DNA from: Cardinalis cardinalis
Taxonomy: Eukaryota > Chordata > Aves > Passeriformes > Cardinalidae
DNA: 64,000 nt
Direction: 5' to 3'
NCBI GenBank assembly: GCA_014549065.1
Contig: JACDOX010000052.1
Location: forward strand, 558,001 to 622,000
Shown: positions 40,193 through 51,849 of the stretch, one piece after another
How positions within the stretch are numbered: position 1 is the stretch's first letter
Layout of the letters: every line of letters starts with the position of its first letter
The notes under the pieces: model-generated
The model's input: the letters and a program-made list of their open reading frames with translations, nothing else
Databases searched by the model: none
Told to the model about the DNA's origin: nothing
Position numbers and translations under genes: made by a program

Positions 40193-41367
40193 ATTACTTT
40201 TAATAAAGGAAAACTATGCACCTTCTCCTGGTTTGTTACCATGTTTAATTTAACTGCCTGATAAAATACTACAGCATGTATCAACAGTGTCTTTATGCAG
40301 TTTTTTCAAAACAATGGTGTTAGCAGAACCACTACCTTCATAAAATATGTGAGTTGTCATTAGGGACTTTTGAGATGCTAAAGAAAGTTATGTCTCCTCA
40401 TTTTCATTTACAAGACCAACCTGATATTTTATATCTTGCAGTGAACATGATAGAAAACAGATATATATGGAAGAAAAGCTTTTCTTGAAATACATAATTT
40501 TTACCCATTCCAAGCAGTTATATATGTAAAAACACAGAAGAAAAAAATCTTAGGAACACTTCTGCTGGTTCCAATTATTTATGGATCAGCATCAGTAACT
40601 TAGAAGCTAATTTGTCCAAAATGCACTCTNTCTATTGCTGAGGTAGATAACAAATGGTATAATACTCAACACCAGCTACTCNTTTCAGTCTTTGAGGAAG
40701 TTGCTGTGAATAGTGTTTGCCTCAGACATTATTTAAACTGATGAATATTACATATGGCTTGATCTTAGAGCAGTGGAACACAAGATCTGACAGGTTAAAA
40801 TGCATTCCATACAGCTGAAGACTAATAGAGGTTAAGGAGGTTTGTGTGTTGCAATTTTCTTCACACAACTGTAATGTGGTAGTCAAGCTACAAATAGTAT
40901 GTCTCTTAAAACAAATTGCTTGTGTGAGGAGTATTAGAATAGCACACAAATAAGAAGCCTAGGAAACANCCTTTTTTCTTTCTTCCATGTAGCAGTGCAG
41001 AAGCATAAAAGAATGCAGAAGCACAAAAGAAGGCAGACAGATGTATTCAAGTCCTTAATTAAATATTGTCTAAAAAGATAACTTCTATTTTCTTTTATTG
41101 AACAAGTTTTTCCCTCAGAAAAGAAAGTTGATAGTGCTCGTCTTGGTAAAGATCTCTGTAGTAAACTAAGAGCTGCTGTAATTTCCCAGTTTAACTGATT
41201 TTCTTCTGTATTTTTCAATAAATATGACACATAAGAATGTAATTTACCAAAAGAATCAGTTGAAGTTCTGAAGGGTCAGCCCACAGCTTCTTTATTTATT
41301 CCTAAAACAGTAAAGTCTTTATTAATAGTGAGTAGATAAACTGGTTAGTGGAGAACTATGCTGCAGA

Positions 41368-41375
41368 TGACGTCA
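41368..41375. promoter_or_regulatory. Palindromic CRE-like site TGACGTCA
   Basis: This is an exact match to the palindromic 8-base cyclic-AMP response element bound by CREB/ATF proteins. A TGAGTCA (AP-1 consensus) lies about 170 bp downstream near 41541. Site presence is read directly. Function is not shown, and an 8-mer can occur by chance in 64 kb. Confidence 0.3.
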
Positions 41376-44306
41376 ACCTACTCTCGTGTTGCCAGGATGA
41401 TAAGGTCAGATTCAGCATTGTACAAATGCAGTCATGATGCCTTCAAGATCAAGTTCAGTCTAAAACAGTCTTGCTGCTTTACTATAGCAGGAGAACTGAG
41501 CTAATAAAACCTGACAACCTGCAAATTTGCTTGCTTACACTGAGTCATTTCTGCTGAGTACCATGTTTTAAGTCTATTTTGATGCAGTACAAAGAGTCTT
41601 TTTATAATTTTATAATTTTGATTTTTTTTTAATAATGTAATCATGATAAGTTCAAACTAGGTATCAATAATATTTCAACCAAAATAGTTTGGTGCATGGT
41701 TTTTTGTTTATGTGAAATTCACAANTTTTGGTGTTTTACTGGTGCTGAATATACTTAAGCATCCTTTGCACCCGCCCGTCCTGGGATCAACATGTGGTTC
41801 AAACTCATCTATCTGTAAGAAAACAATTATCAAAAATAAACACAAGTAAAAATTTCTGTAGATTTAAATCACTTCAACTTCAGTCCATGTGCTGAAAACA
41901 AACATTTTGCTGCAGGAATAATAANGGCAGAGAGGAAAAGGAAGACATGTACTTGGGAAGATTTCAAGCAATTTGGACTGAAACTAGGAAATTACTGTGT
42001 TGTGTAAACCTTTAGAGAATTTGTCACTGTATTCACAGTCCTGTGTTAAACATCTCAGCCTCCTATGCAATGCATAACACAGATGAATACGAATGAATTC
42101 TTGAACAATTAGCAAACAACAGTCAGTCAGCTACTGAATTAGCTGATAGGAAATTCAAAGGATATTACTGAGACTTCAGCCATGGACTCCTTTAAGAGCC
42201 TGATTGCCTGTGCTGCAAGAAGTAAATGCTTCTGTTAAAGAGTTACAGGTTTTATCCCTTTCCAAGGGTTAGGCTCTGTCAGTAGTAGGATTCCCTCCCA
42301 GCAAAATACAGATGAAAGAATATTGTGGTTTTTTCACTACTTTAAGTGTTGAAGTCGGTGAGTTTCTAGCTATTGGCTACTTAGACTTTTGTGTACAAAG
42401 TAGCTAATATCTCATGTTTCCATGATGGATTTTCCTTTACTGAGATCTACACAAACAAAAAACACTTTCAGGGTAGTGAAGATATTTCTTAAAATACCAG
42501 TGCAAACAGGAATTTCCAATGCACTTTAAAATTACATGTAAGGATATAAACAATTGTGGTATATGGTATGCCATCTATTTTTGTGCATATAGGAAAATGG
42601 TGGACAGGGATATACCAAGGGTAATATATTTCTCTTTCTTCTNTTAGATTCCTTTTATATTGGAAGCCTATGCTGCAATTTATAAAAATCAAGACATTTT
42701 CAACACTTGATTCCTTAGAGCGTAAACAAGTTTAGTTACTTTCTATATGACAAAATCAGCAAATTTTCCAGAATGCTTTCCCCTTTCCTTCTCAACCAGA
42801 GGGTACTTAATGTTAGTGTGTTAATATTTTGTGTGTGCCACAAAGTGGGATTTGAAGAATTGTATCTTTAGCAGGANAGGTAATGTTTTTCAATTAAAGA
42901 CNTGTGAATCTTTATTCCCCTTGCCATAGTGCTTTAGAATGGAACTTAGAGGCTGTGGAAATAGGAAATGCTGACTAAGCACTATTTTTTTCCCNAGAAT
43001 CTGTTCTTCTCCAAACGCCAATTAAGAAAAATTGAATTCAAACTANCCATTGTCACAGAAAATAAAATTTTAGGCTGAAAACAGAGTTAGATTTTTGTTA
43101 AACTGTTTCTAGAAATGCAGCTTATAAATGTCCAAGTTTCACTAGATGAGCCTTGCCAACCAAAACAGATCACATGAAATTTTTTTAGGAATAGCTGTTG
43201 GTTTGGGAGGTTCTATTTTTGAGATAGCCAGTCTGGAATGTTGCTTATAAACCTGGTTTCTTTAGAGAGTACTAAATACTTGCTCTCTAACGATTGCTTT
43301 CCCTTCTGAAATGTAATACACATATCTCTTTGGATAAAATTTTGATACTGGTTTTGTCTGTATTTGATGGTGCAAGACAACAAAAAGNTTAAAACACAGA
43401 AAAAAAAAGCTGTCTAAAAATCACAGCTGGGATTAAAATTTCTTTCCAGAGAATTCCTACATATTGACACTGTCATTTAGAGGNGATTCCAAGGTACCTG
43501 TAGGCCAATGTGTTCGAATATACTGAAGCAATTTTATTAGGCAGGAAAAAGATATCACAAAAAATATTGAGCAACAGTGCCTCTAAGAGGATTCATATGC
43601 AATGGATCCTCACCAAAATATATAGGTTCAGGAAGCAATGCCCTATTTGTTACACAGTTTCTCTGTTCTACTCAGACATGTCAAAAAAGGATATGAAAAT
43701 TTTAACAAATGAATCTGCCAATGTTTATCCTTCAGCAGTAGTTATGATATATACTGTACACAAAACTGTGTTTTNGNTTTGCTTGAGAGGTGTTCTTTGA
43801 GAATGATCAANGATGTTATCACAAAGTAGGTCTTTGAATCCTGATAGAAATTGTAGTGAACAGATTACAATACTGTGACTCACTTTTCCACAACATGGAA
43901 GTGTGCTGAAACCAGAATACTTCTCAGAAATTCTTCTCATTTTTAAGAAGGATGATCATGCTTAGTATGTCAAAATACAGTCAGTACTAAGTACTATGGT
44001 CACAGATTCTTGATAGGTGGATAAAAAACCCCATTCCTCAGTGTGCTGTAGGCAGCACAAAAATTCCTTCTCGTAGAGAATCCATGGAATGATAGAGAAT
44101 TATGCTAACTAAAGTCACCATTGACCTGTCACCAACTGCCTTTTAAAAGGCAAGTAACAGCCTGAAAAACACAATTTAGGCTTTGATTTTGTACTAGTTT
44201 GTTTGTGTACTATTAGTTGCATGTAATTACCAAAAAGAAAAACACCTACTGAGAAAAGATTTCACAAATGTTGCATGGCACATATGCTTACATAATTTGA
44301 CACTTG

Positions 44307-44343
44307 ATACCTTTAAGGTATGTGCAATCTCAGCTTGCACATA
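44307..44343. repeat. Two adjoining short hairpins
   Basis: ATACCTT-T-AAGGTAT (44307-44321) abuts and slightly overlaps TATGTGCAA, 7-nt loop TCTCAGC, TTGCACATA (44319-44343). Both pairs of arms are perfect (7 and 9 bp). Confidence 0.85.
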
Positions 44344-44442
44344 GTTTTGCAATTCAGTAACTGAACAAAACCACAAGATTCAGAATGTGTTTAAGAAAAG
44401 AAAATGTTTTAAAATTCTCCTACTTTCCCCCTGTTTCTGATA

Positions 44443-44498
44443 AATGAATGAATGAATGAATGAATGAATGAATGAATGAATGAANGAANGAATGAATA
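44443..44498. repeat. (AATG)n microsatellite, about 14 units
   Basis: AATG units run without interruption apart from two ambiguous bases at 44485 and 44489, which fall at the same position of neighbouring units. Confidence 0.95.
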
Positions 44499-45401
44499 CT
44501 TAACAAGGAAGAGCAACTGCACTGCTCTTTGTGAAACAAGGTTTGGTTCTCTGTGGTGAGTGTGGCTCAATGGGATATAAAAAATAAAACAAAAAAATTA
44601 CAAAGCTAATTTAAAAGGGTATTGTGTGATACCTATGCTGAGCCACCAGTCTTCCTGATTATCAGAACTCCTCCCATTTGGGATACTGGATCTGTCAGCT
44701 TTGTAAGTATTCACACTTTGGGATATGAGGCTACACATTCAAGCCTTGGCTGGTGGAGTTGTTGAACTATTAACATTTTTATCCCGTGTGGTTTCCATCT
44801 AATTTATGAAATGCAAGACCAGAAAGCTTGATAATGGTTTCTCTGTTAATTACATGATTGATTATTTGTCTGCTTTTGGCATGACAAAGAAGGATTGTAT
44901 TTCTTCTATTCTGCTGTAAGCATGATAACACCATTGCTGGTTTTAATAAAGAAGTTGGATGGCAAAGAACAAGTCCTTCTTTAGCAAAGAATGTTCAATG
45001 AATAGTAAGGGCAAACATTACGCATGTTTCATGGAAGGGTAACCAGAGTCATTTAGTGTAGGGAGTTTAATATGACTTTTTCTCCTCTCCTTTGAAAGTG
45101 GAAGCTATGGAAAGCATGAGGCTTGATGTAGTTTTTTTTTTCTCCTGTGATTGTGACAAGGGTTAGTGGACATAATACAAATACACCTGTGCAACATTTA
45201 GAGGAGAGATTTTCATTTCAAATATGTGCTGCTGATCTGTCTTGAGGGTCTGTGTGTTGAGTGCAATTGTGTTGGAATGGGANAATGAAATGGGGCTGTT
45301 TTGTTTTTATTATCCTTTATGGACCATGATTAGTTCCAGATGCAGAGTACCAGTTACTAACCTTGACATTACTGTCTGTTTTTAAAACATCAGAACTTTG
45401 T

Positions 45402-45439
45402 TGTGTATATGTGTGTGTATACGTATATGTATATGTATA
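45402..45439. repeat. TG/TA repeat
   Basis: Alternating TGTGTATATGTGTGTGTAT-type sequence, followed by ACGTATATGTATATGTAT. Confidence 0.9.
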
Positions 45440-46213
45440 GCAATGCCATTCAAAAATTACCTGGAAAGCTCATTTCCACTATGCTTTATGGAAGGTAATT
45501 ATTGGGCAGAAGATGAATTACAGATTAGAACATAAATTATCCATTACCTACAATAGTGCAATTTGCTGTTCTAAAGGCTATATCACATGTTCCCACTTCC
45601 CTAAGACTAGCCATCCTCAAACCTTGATTCTAAAACTCTCACATTAATCANCATTTTTTACACTCTTCTTTGATTTTTTTCTTGTCTTTGTAGTGAAATC
45701 TGTGTTTTACCTTTTCCGTTCATTTCATGTGTTCTGTACTTCTGATGAAACTTTTTCTCTTTCTTATTGTTTTACCACTCTTCTCCTAAATCTTGTAATT
45801 CTGCAGAAAGTCTTTGGCACTCTGTTGAAATGCTGGCCTTTAGTTTTCACAGCAGTTCCAGTGATGAAATCCATCTGATGAAAAATTTTGAGTGTTCAGT
45901 GTTTTTATTTTTGCTCTTACCAGTTTGACATTGAAGACACNTTATGAACGACCTTGTCTTGATTTGGCTTTATTGAGCTATAATTTTCAGCATTATTTGT
46001 GTGTCAATATGGCTGAGCATGCAGCAATAGATCTACNAAAGTGTATCATACCATCCCTAAGCTTGTTTGAGAGCCTGATTTCTGTGGAGCACACCTTTTA
46101 CAGTGTCTGAGCTATTTATGGCTCTCCCCATGTAGTTGTCTGCTAAGGACAGGAACTCCCAGAAGGCAGCATTCTGAGTGAAACTCCCCTGAGTTTGTCA
46201 GTAGGAAATAACT

Positions 46214-46232
46214 GGGGGGGTGGGGGAGGGGG
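46214..46232 (+). repeat. G-rich tract, possible G-quadruplex
   Basis: Seven G, T, five G, A, five G. The first run can be split into two groups of three, so four G-runs with one-base loops are possible on the plus strand. Confidence 0.6.
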
Positions 46233-47147
46233 TGTTACAGACTTGTTTATCTACTACAAAATTCACCACTTTGAATTAAGCACTTTAACCCAATTTTTCA
46301 ATATATGGATAGAGAGGAAGATGCATTATTCTTTTTTTTTCAGTATTTAATTTGTCAGACGTGTGAATTCCTTTTGGAGAGTACCAGTTTCTTCTCTCTG
46401 TGTCAAGCTCTGTTGTCCATGTGTTGATGATTGGAATACTTATTCAAAGAAGAAAGATGAGGGTTTCAATGGTTGCTTTTAGTCACATAATTGTAGATTA
46501 GGTAAACNAAATTAGGTCTTGGGCAATTGCAAAAACTATGTTGAGTATATATCTATGTAAATAAGTAGTTAAGTATTTTTCAGAATTTAGACCTGTAAAA
46601 GACATAGTAGAATCTCTTATCTGTTTATCCTTGGAAGCTCCTGATATTCTACATTTTTATGATATTGATGATATATGAAACTTGTTTGGGAAAACATATA
46701 TTTATATATAGTTTGGCAAGGATATTTATTTTTTACTTTTATTTCAAAATATATCTTGGTCATGGAGACATGAATTTCTTCTGCAAATTTGTTCATATTC
46801 TTCTGAAAATAGGGAAGATTTTAATTCTGAGTACCATCATCAATTCTGACAATTTTCAATAGCACCAAATACTCATAGTTACTCAAGACATGGTTATATG
46901 CCATATTGATCAGAGACAGGTTGGATTTTTTGTAGTTTTGGGGTGAGTGGAAGCTCTAAGTTAATGCTGAAGTTTCCATATGTAACTGACAACCTAAGGA
47001 GTGAGAAACTCCAGCTAATTTTCATGTACTTTAACTCAGCAAGGTACATTCTTCAATGAATTCATAACTTTGTTCTGAAACATAATATACATAGAATAAA
47101 CTTGATATGCCAGGTAGCTGTGTAGCTGTTCAGAGGCCACATACAAA

Positions 47148-47535
47148 CAGGCTGGAGAAATAAGCCAACAGGAACTTCATGAAGCCCAGTGATGTTTAAC
47201 ACCTATAATATAATAAGTCCTGCAACTGGGGAAGATTAGCCCCAGGCACCAGCATGGGCTGAGTGTTGACCAGCTGGAAAGTGACTCTGCAGAGCAGTAT
47301 TTGGGAGCCCTGGCAGACAAGGTGGACATGAACCAGCAACATGCCCTCGTGGCAAGGGCAGCCAACAGCCTTCTTAGCTGAATTAGGCAGAATATCACCA
47401 GTGGGTTGAGTGAGGTGATCCTTCCTTCTGCTCAGCTCTGGTGAGGCACATCTAGAGTGCTGTGTTCCAGTCTGTGCTCCCCAGTACGAGGGAGATATGG
47501 ATGCTGAAGTGAGAGGAGAAAAGGACAGCAGAGAT
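47148..47535 (+). pseudogene. CR1 LINE reverse transcriptase C-terminal remnant
   Basis: The plus strand resembles the part of CR1 ORF2 just after the catalytic motif. GGCTGGAGAAATAAGCCAAC (from about 47151) leads into a TGCAACTGGGGAAGATTAGC block. One frame reads KISPRHQHGLSVDQLESDSA, then GALADKVDMNQQHALVARAA, and, after an in-frame TAG, TSGLSEVILPSAQLW. This is the conserved order of the region (DQLES, MNQQHALVA, SEVILP). Besides the stop near 47380 there is at least one more stop after LW, so it is dead. A small foreign-looking insertion, ATAATATAATA-like, interrupts it near 47203-47215. The fragment stops before the 3' UTR. Its strand is opposite to the CR1 at 7750-9730, so it is a different copy. 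Confidence 0.87.
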
Positions 47536-48064
47536 GAAAGGCAGTTAGCTTTGGACCATGAGAGCATTGAGATACAGCCCAAATGGTGTGGGTATTTTTA
47601 TGGTGTCAACTTAGTGCATACTGTTTTAGTATTTAACCCTGGATTAACTTCCGTTCTATGTTTTGCCTACTTTTGTTGATTGTTCTGTCTTAACTGTAGG
47701 TTTTGCAAGGCAGAAAAAAATGTTTATTTTTGCATACCGCCTTCCATTTTCAGGCCTCAGCCTTTTGATCCTGTTCAATTATGAATATATTCAGGCTCCT
47801 ATTTTTTGTACAGTTATGAGGTCTCTTGTGTAGCAAGGTATGTAAACTCTTATCCCTATGTCCATCAATTTGAATATACTTTGGGTGACTAAGAGTTTAA
47901 AATCCTTGATTGGGTTTCCAAATGCCTCCTGCCAATGCAACAGTTAGAAGTAGCTGTAAGAGTATCACTCCCAATATTTTTCTTAGAAAAAGAAAAAAAC
48001 AATAACATACACTGTTTGGAGGAAAGAGTTAAGTTTTGGTGAGGGAGGGGATAATTTCACCCCA
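47536..48064. other. Unannotated sequence
   Basis: No gene or known repeat is recognised between the CR1 remnant and the LTR-like block. Confidence 0.6.
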
Positions 48065-48500
48065 AGTGAAATTCCAATGATGCAAGGAATGTGGGTAAAT
48101 CATTCCTGCCTAAGCCATTCCTAAGTCATGCCTAAGTCATTCATCCTCTGCCTGTTTTGAGAGTTAGAATTCCTGTATAGAGATAACGCAGTCTAACCGG
48201 GGCGCTTGAGCCTCCTGCTGGGAGGGAGAGGGAGATCATAAAAGCACAAGCCTGTGATAAACTCTGCTTGCAAGAAGTTTTTTGCTATGTGGGGGCAGGC
48301 AGCAACCCTGCTTCCACCCTGCTGGGTGGTAGGATAATCGGAGCCTGGGGAGCCCAGGTCCCCGCGTTTCTCTGGAGCCCGACATCATTATCGGTACTGA
48401 AATTAACGTACTCTGTGGTTCAGCTGTGATTTGGTGGTCACCCTGGTGACCCGTGTGTGTTGCTTCACACATCCCTCCAGAAAACAAGCAACCTGCCCAC
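48065..48500 (+). mobile_element. Possible solo LTR, family not recognised
   Basis: About 430 bp stand out by being CpG-rich (around ten CpG between 48180 and 48510) in a CpG-poor region. The layout resembles an LTR. CCTAAGTCAT-like short repeats at about 48107-48142 could be enhancer repeats in U3. A TATA-like CATAAAAG follows at 48238-48245, and a GATAAA that could be a polyadenylation signal lies about 18 bases further on. A GC-rich stretch follows, then the inverted repeat GGTCACC-CT-GGTGACC at about 48436-48451. No clear TG...CA ends or target duplication could be fixed, and I do not recognise the family. The alternative is an unmethylated regulatory island. Orientation is inferred from the TATA-like site. 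Confidence 0.4.
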
Positions 48501-50812
48501 CGTCACAAACCAAACCGATAAAAGTAATAAAAAAAATTCCCCAAAATGATTTAGTGAGGTTTGTTTTACTGCAGTTAATAGCACCAATACTGAGGATCCA
48601 AAATTCTGCATTTATATGATGTAGAAAGGAATGTCATACTTCTGTAATATTGTGTGGCACCACAGTCATGGGGTCTTTTACTGTTCTGCTATGTCTAAGG
48701 TCCCACATATATGCAGACAAATACAGAGAGATTCAAACCAGGAGCAGAATTGCAAAACATGTCGGAACATGCACACTGTTAAAAGAATAACTAGGCATGC
48801 CTGTTTTGTAGTGATCTCATTGCTGCTTCTTCCACAATTAAGTCAATTCATCAGCATTAGTACCTAGTGTGAGATAGACAGCTTCAAGTTCCATGTGTAA
48901 AACTCTGAAATTATTGCTTCTACTAACAGTGATTGATGCTTTCGGCCTGTTCCCCTAGAAAGGGCTTTTAGGCTGCTTTCAGAAGAAGTCTTGTCTAGAG
49001 GGCAAAAGTTTGATTNCATGTAATTGTGAGATGTTATGTCTTTAAAAAGAAAATTATTTTCGTGTCATAGTCGGTAGGTATGGATTTGTTCTTTTCCACA
49101 CATGGCTCCAAAGAAAGATGTGGGTAGACTTTCTAGTTATGAATATGTCTTCAAAATTGGACTAATATGCATATATACTGTGTACGTGTACACATCATTT
49201 TTGGCAAATGTTTCTAAAACAGGATAAAAATAGAAAGAATAAAAAACTAGAAGAAAAAACTAAAAGCAAAAGGGACCTTCTTAGTTAAGATTTCCCAATT
49301 ATTATTACAATTTTATGATCAGGGATTATGCCTACTCCTCAGGCTTGATGCCAGTAAGAATATTTCCATGTCAGTGGACTTCAAGACTAATTTGCTGTGA
49401 TTACCAGGGAATTACTTTGTCAGCCTTCCTGTTCACTTTTGCAAGGACAGGCCTGTTAATTCCAACTCATTTACTTTATGTGGAATGAAAGGTATATTCC
49501 ACAGAAGTGGTCATAAGCCTCAACCTTTTACTAATAACAGTTGATCTTAGTTCTACGTACTGTACTCATAGGATAAAACATCAAACTGTGCTTTAAAAAT
49601 GACAGGATGCTTAATTCATCAAACAAGGGCATTATTGCACTGCAGCAAAGGGAATGCTCGTAGCCACGTGCACACTAAGTTTTTCAGCCAAGAGATACAG
49701 CAGAAACATTACATCTGAAGGTTGTCTTAGCAAAGTATCTTCTACAGACATCAACAGAGTAAGACAGATACTCAGAATTTTGAAGGCAGTGGTACACAGG
49801 AAGGACAACCAAGTACATGATGTGTGTTTCAGAATAAAAACAGAGGTTATAAAACAGAAAATATTGAAGAGCACAGNTTTTAATTCCAGCTGTGTTTACA
49901 ATTGCATGTGACATAGGAGAAATTCAAGCAAAATGCAGATGAATTATTTTTTNAGTTGTCAGCTCATTTTAGGTTGACAGTAATTATTCATCCAAGTAGT
50001 CCCTTTCTTTAAAATTATGATACTGTGCAATACTGATAGTCTGCATCATCTGATTAGCACTTTCTTATCTTTTATAATAATTTTTTTAACCTACTTTTTA
50101 TGGTTTAGATTAATTTATAGCTCTGTTATAATACTATGCAGATGTTAGAGAAATGTATTTTTTATTTATATATAATTCATGTAATCTGGAATTTTTATTT
50201 TTAACTTGATTTAATAATTCAGTGGTCAGTTGCTTTCTTCAACTACTGAGACAGAGTTTGAGAAAAGGGAGAAGTATGTTCAGTTTAGTGCTTAGCTTTT
50301 GAAAGTGGTTGCTATCTGTGGTGTTTCCCCCCATAAAATGGATGAAAAGAGATCCATGTTTTATAATTGCAATAGTGATTGCTTGAATTGACAAATTAAT
50401 CACATATTTTAGCTTTAACACACAAATCATGGAGGCTCTTATTCTGAAAGTTTAATTTTTAATACAGATTAATAACTGTAAATAAAAAATCAGAATTNAA
50501 AATGAGATTAAGTATTGGTTATGTGTCATATTTATGCTTTTATCATCAGTCTTCAAAAATGTGTGTACAATCATGAGCAGAATAATTTTTTTTTAATAGA
50601 AGTCTAATTTGCAGCAGAATTAATTAATCTGTGTTCTGTTTAGCTGAGGTTAAATCTCCCTGCAGTTTGTGTTATCAAGGAAATGGTTTCAGTAAACAAA
50701 TCTTGTCATCCTTGTGTAGATTTTAGGAGTTTATTTTTGTTATACTTTTTAAGCAAAATAAAAATTGCTCTATCTCTGCAGTGATTTTATTTTGTTTTCC
50801 TCCAAGTTGTTG
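48501..50812. other. Unannotated AT-rich sequence, about 2.3 kb
   Basis: No gene or known repeat is recognised. TGTGTAC-GT-GTACACA at 49179-49194 is a small perfect inverted repeat. Confidence 0.6.
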
Positions 50813-51016
50813 TCATAGGATCATGGGTTGGGAGGACAGTTAAAGGTCATCAAGAGCAACCTACCTTCAATGACCAGAGACATCTTCAACTAGATGAGGT
50901 TGCTCAGAGCCCCATCCAACCTGACCTCGAATGTTTCCAGAGATGGGGCNTCTATTACCTCTCTGGCCAACATTTCCTAGTGCTTAACCATACTCATTAC
51001 CAAAAATGTCTTCATT

Positions 51017-51565
51017 TGTCCTGGTTTCAGCTGGGATACAGTCAATTTTCTNCTTTGTAGCTGGTACAGTACTCTGTTTTGAAAAAAGTTACTGGTTTAG
51101 TTGTGGCTGAGCAGTGCTCATTCTGAACCAAGGACTTTCCACTTTCCCCTGCTCTGTCAGTGAGCAGGGGCACAAGACACTGGGAGGGAACAGTGCCAGG
51201 ACAGCTGACACACCCTGATCAAAGGGATATTCCAGAGCATAGAACACCCTGAGGATATAAACTGGTGAAGTTTTCCAAGAGAGGCTAATTGCTGCTCAAT
51301 GATGGGCATTGGTCAGTGGGTGATGAGCAACTGTATTGTCCATCATTTGTTTTCCTTGGGTTTTATTCCTCTTTCTCTCTACTTTTCATTAATCTTATTC
51401 TTCTAATTCTTCTTATTTTAATTGTTAAGCTGTTCCTATCTCAGCCTACAAGTTCTACATTTTTGTGATTCTCCTTCCTACCCCACTGGAGGGAAAGTGG
51501 GGAAATGAGGTGTGAACAAGTGGCTATCTGTGTGGTACTTAGGTGCCAGCTGGGGTGAAACCACA
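51017..51565 (+). mobile_element. Near-complete solo LTR, ERVL-type endogenous retrovirus
   Basis: About 549 bp start with TGTCCTGGTTTCAGCTGGGA and end with GGGGTGAAACCACA, giving the usual TG...CA termini. The organisation matches a widespread avian ERVL-type LTR: a GGGATATTCCAGAGCAT block near 51224, a TATA box at 51256-51261, GGGCATTGGTCAGTGGGTGATGAGC near 51304, a T/C-rich stretch, CCCCACTGGAGGGA, and a closing GTGGTACTTAGGTGCCAGCTGG. No gag, pol or env sequence is next to it, so it is a solo LTR left after recombination between two LTRs of one provirus. It lies inside a CR1 and so is younger than that CR1. The sense is inferred from the TATA box. Confidence 0.92.
51256..51261 (+). promoter_or_regulatory. 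TATA box of the solo LTR
   Basis: TATAAA sits about 240 bp into the LTR, where this family normally has its promoter. It is intact here and damaged in the copy at 31619-32100. No evidence of present activity is visible. Confidence 0.55.
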
Positions 51566-51849
51566 ACTTCCTTATATGTAGCCTAATATGTGATGCACAT
51601 GGAGGGGATAAACAAATAGGGCTCTTCATTCTGAAGGAGATGGTGCTGAGTCATACTTACAAAAAAGCTGGGCAANGATGTTGTGTATATTTCAATTGCT
51701 ATGCTAGGTACAAGTTGAGAGAAAATGTAGCAAGAAGTTCAGACAGATCATGACAATATTTTTTTTCCATTGTTCCTGGTGTTGTCCAGTCAAGCTTCAA
51801 GCATATCTAATGNTGGATATTACACAACGTACATAATCACATAATCCTC

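Larger units (their letters stand above)
32101..47147. other. Unannotated AT-rich sequence, about 15 kb
   Basis: No gene or large known repeat is recognised. It holds the 21-bp tandem duplication at 32976-33017, low-complexity tracts, the tandem hairpins at 44307-44343, the AATG microsatellite and a G-rich tract at 46214-46232. Single ambiguous bases are unusually frequent from about 34.8 to 45.3 kb. A 111-codon open frame at 33130-33465 (+) has no recognisable domain. Confidence 0.55.
50813..51595 (-). mobile_element. CR1 LINE 3' end, interrupted by an LTR
   Basis: From TCATAGGATCATGGGTTGGG (50813) to about 51016 the minus strand carries a CR1 3' UTR, with blocks such as CATCTTCAACTAGATGAGGT, GCTCAGAGCCCCATCCAACC and GAATGTTTCCAGAGATGGGG. 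At 51016 it breaks off and an LTR follows. The CR1 resumes exactly where expected at about 51567 with CTTCCTTATATGTAGCCTAA and fades by about 51595. The bases at the two junctions, CTTCATT before and CTTCCTT after, look like a diverged target-site duplication. Confidence 0.9.

Noticed and set aside
48436..48465. TGGTGACCC near 48445 as a retroviral primer-binding site
   Set aside because: Only nine bases agree with a known avian primer-binding type and they form part of a local inverted repeat. No internal retroviral sequence follows.
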